From the NCBI GenBank assembly GCA_027080445.1, contig JALWRY010000226.1:1-6041 (forward strand): 6,041 nucleotides of DNA, given 5' to 3'. Position 1 is the first letter of the stretch; the number at the start of each line of letters is the position of its first letter. A program made the translations under genes and the position numbers. Under the pieces are notes generated by a model. The model was not told the DNA's origin. It saw nothing but the letters and a program-made list of their open reading frames with translations, and made no database searches. Of this stretch, positions 5,739 through 6,041 are shown one piece after another. Source of the DNA: Thiohalobacter sp. GTDB lineage: Bacteria > Pseudomonadota > Gammaproteobacteria > DSM-19610.

Positions 5739-6041
5739 GTTTTTATATAGCGCATGCGTGTTCCGTGCGTGAGTGACAGCATCAATTCTTCTGCACTTAA
5801 CTCGGGCGGGAAATAGGCGCCGGATATTTTTGCCGCATTGATGCTGGCGCCCTCGAGGTTGGCGCCGGTCAGATCCAGGCCACGCAGATCGGTCTGGCGG
5901 AAATAGGCATCGCGAAGATCCAGTCCATTGGCATCGAGTTTGCGCAGGTCCAGTGTGCGGAAATCACAGCCTCTCAGGTCACAGGTTTCGCCCGATGCCC
6001 TGCGTGAATTGAATTCTTCTATAGCGCCTTCTCGCAGAAGA
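5735..6041 (-). CDS. Pentapeptide-repeat protein, C-terminal part (partial)
   Basis: A frame open to the right edge on the - strand gives 101 residues and a TAG stop; the N-terminus lies beyond 6041. Counting from the first full codon, residues 20-79 form twelve consecutive five-residue units of the A(D/N)LXX type (CDLRG, CDFRT, LDLRK, LDANG, LDLRD, AYFRQ, TDLRG, LDLTG, ANLEG, ASINA, AKISG, AYFPP). This should fold as three turns of a right-handed quadrilateral beta-helix. A non-repeat tail follows (ELSAEELMLSLTHGTRMRYIKT), apparently a helix plus a basic end. No signal or membrane segment is seen in this part. Some pentapeptide proteins mimic DNA and bind gyrase, but nothing here shows that role; function is unknown. 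It converges on the DUF255 gene, and the two coding regions overlap by 4 nt. No start is visible, so full length is unknown. Confidence 0.9.
   Translation of the reverse strand, partial: LLREGAIEEFNSRRASGETCDLRGCDFRTLDLRKLDANGLDLRDAYFRQTDLRGLDLTGANLEGASINAAKISGAYFPPELSAEELMLSLTHGTRMRYIKT
5804..5983 (-). repeat. Twelve tandem pentapeptide units (protein-level repeat)
   Basis: These 180 nt on the - strand encode 12 uninterrupted five-residue units with Leu, Phe or Ile at the central position, except the fourth (LDANG), which has Ala. The DNA is not a simple tandem repeat: codons vary while the residue pattern holds, so the repeat is maintained by selection on the protein. Confidence 0.85.

Noticed and set aside
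5727..5744. Intrinsic terminator after the DUF255 gene
   Set aside because: The stem AACC/GGTT is only 4 bp around a 7-nt loop and partly consumes the T-run. It is too weak to call as a terminator, though transcription must end near here.

Overview
The window reads as an ordinary chromosomal stretch from a gammaproteobacterium, moderately GC-rich. Three things support this. TatA and TatB are separate proteins and closely resemble the Escherichia coli ones. HisI and HisE are two separate genes, as in pseudomonads, not the fused HisIE of enterobacteria. The order hisH-hisA-hisF-hisI-hisE-tatA-tatB-tatC is one I associate with Pseudomonas-like and related gammaproteobacteria. I cannot name the genus from the sequence.

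Positions 1-2381 hold the end of a histidine biosynthesis operon on the + strand: the 3' end of hisH, then complete hisA, hisF, hisI and hisE. Gaps are 2 nt (hisA-hisF), about 13 nt (hisF-hisI) and 2 nt (hisI-hisE), so these genes are almost certainly co-transcribed and translationally coupled. Together they encode steps 2-5 of the pathway. HisE and HisI convert PR-ATP to PR-AMP and then to ProFAR, HisA isomerises ProFAR, and HisF with HisH makes imidazole glycerol phosphate plus AICAR.

Positions 2424-3833 hold a complete twin-arginine translocase operon, tatA-tatB-tatC, starting 42 nt after hisE. tatB and tatC overlap by 14 nt. All residues checked in TatC that are important in E. coli are present.

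Positions 3876-5738 hold a large gene 42 nt after tatC on the same strand. It encodes a thioredoxin-fold/DUF255 protein of the YyaL/SSP411 (SPATA20-like) family with an N-terminal Sec-type signal sequence, so it is probably periplasmic. Its redox motif is C-R-W-C, where the family usually has C-H-W-C. This is the least understood complete gene here.

From 5735 to the right edge, on the - strand, lies the C-terminal part of a pentapeptide-repeat protein. It converges on the DUF255 gene, and the two stop codons share a CTAG. No RNA genes, mobile elements, CRISPR arrays or phage features were seen. No gene-free stretch exceeds about 45 nt. The strongest candidate for something under-described is the exported DUF255 protein coupled to tatABC; the rest is conventional.
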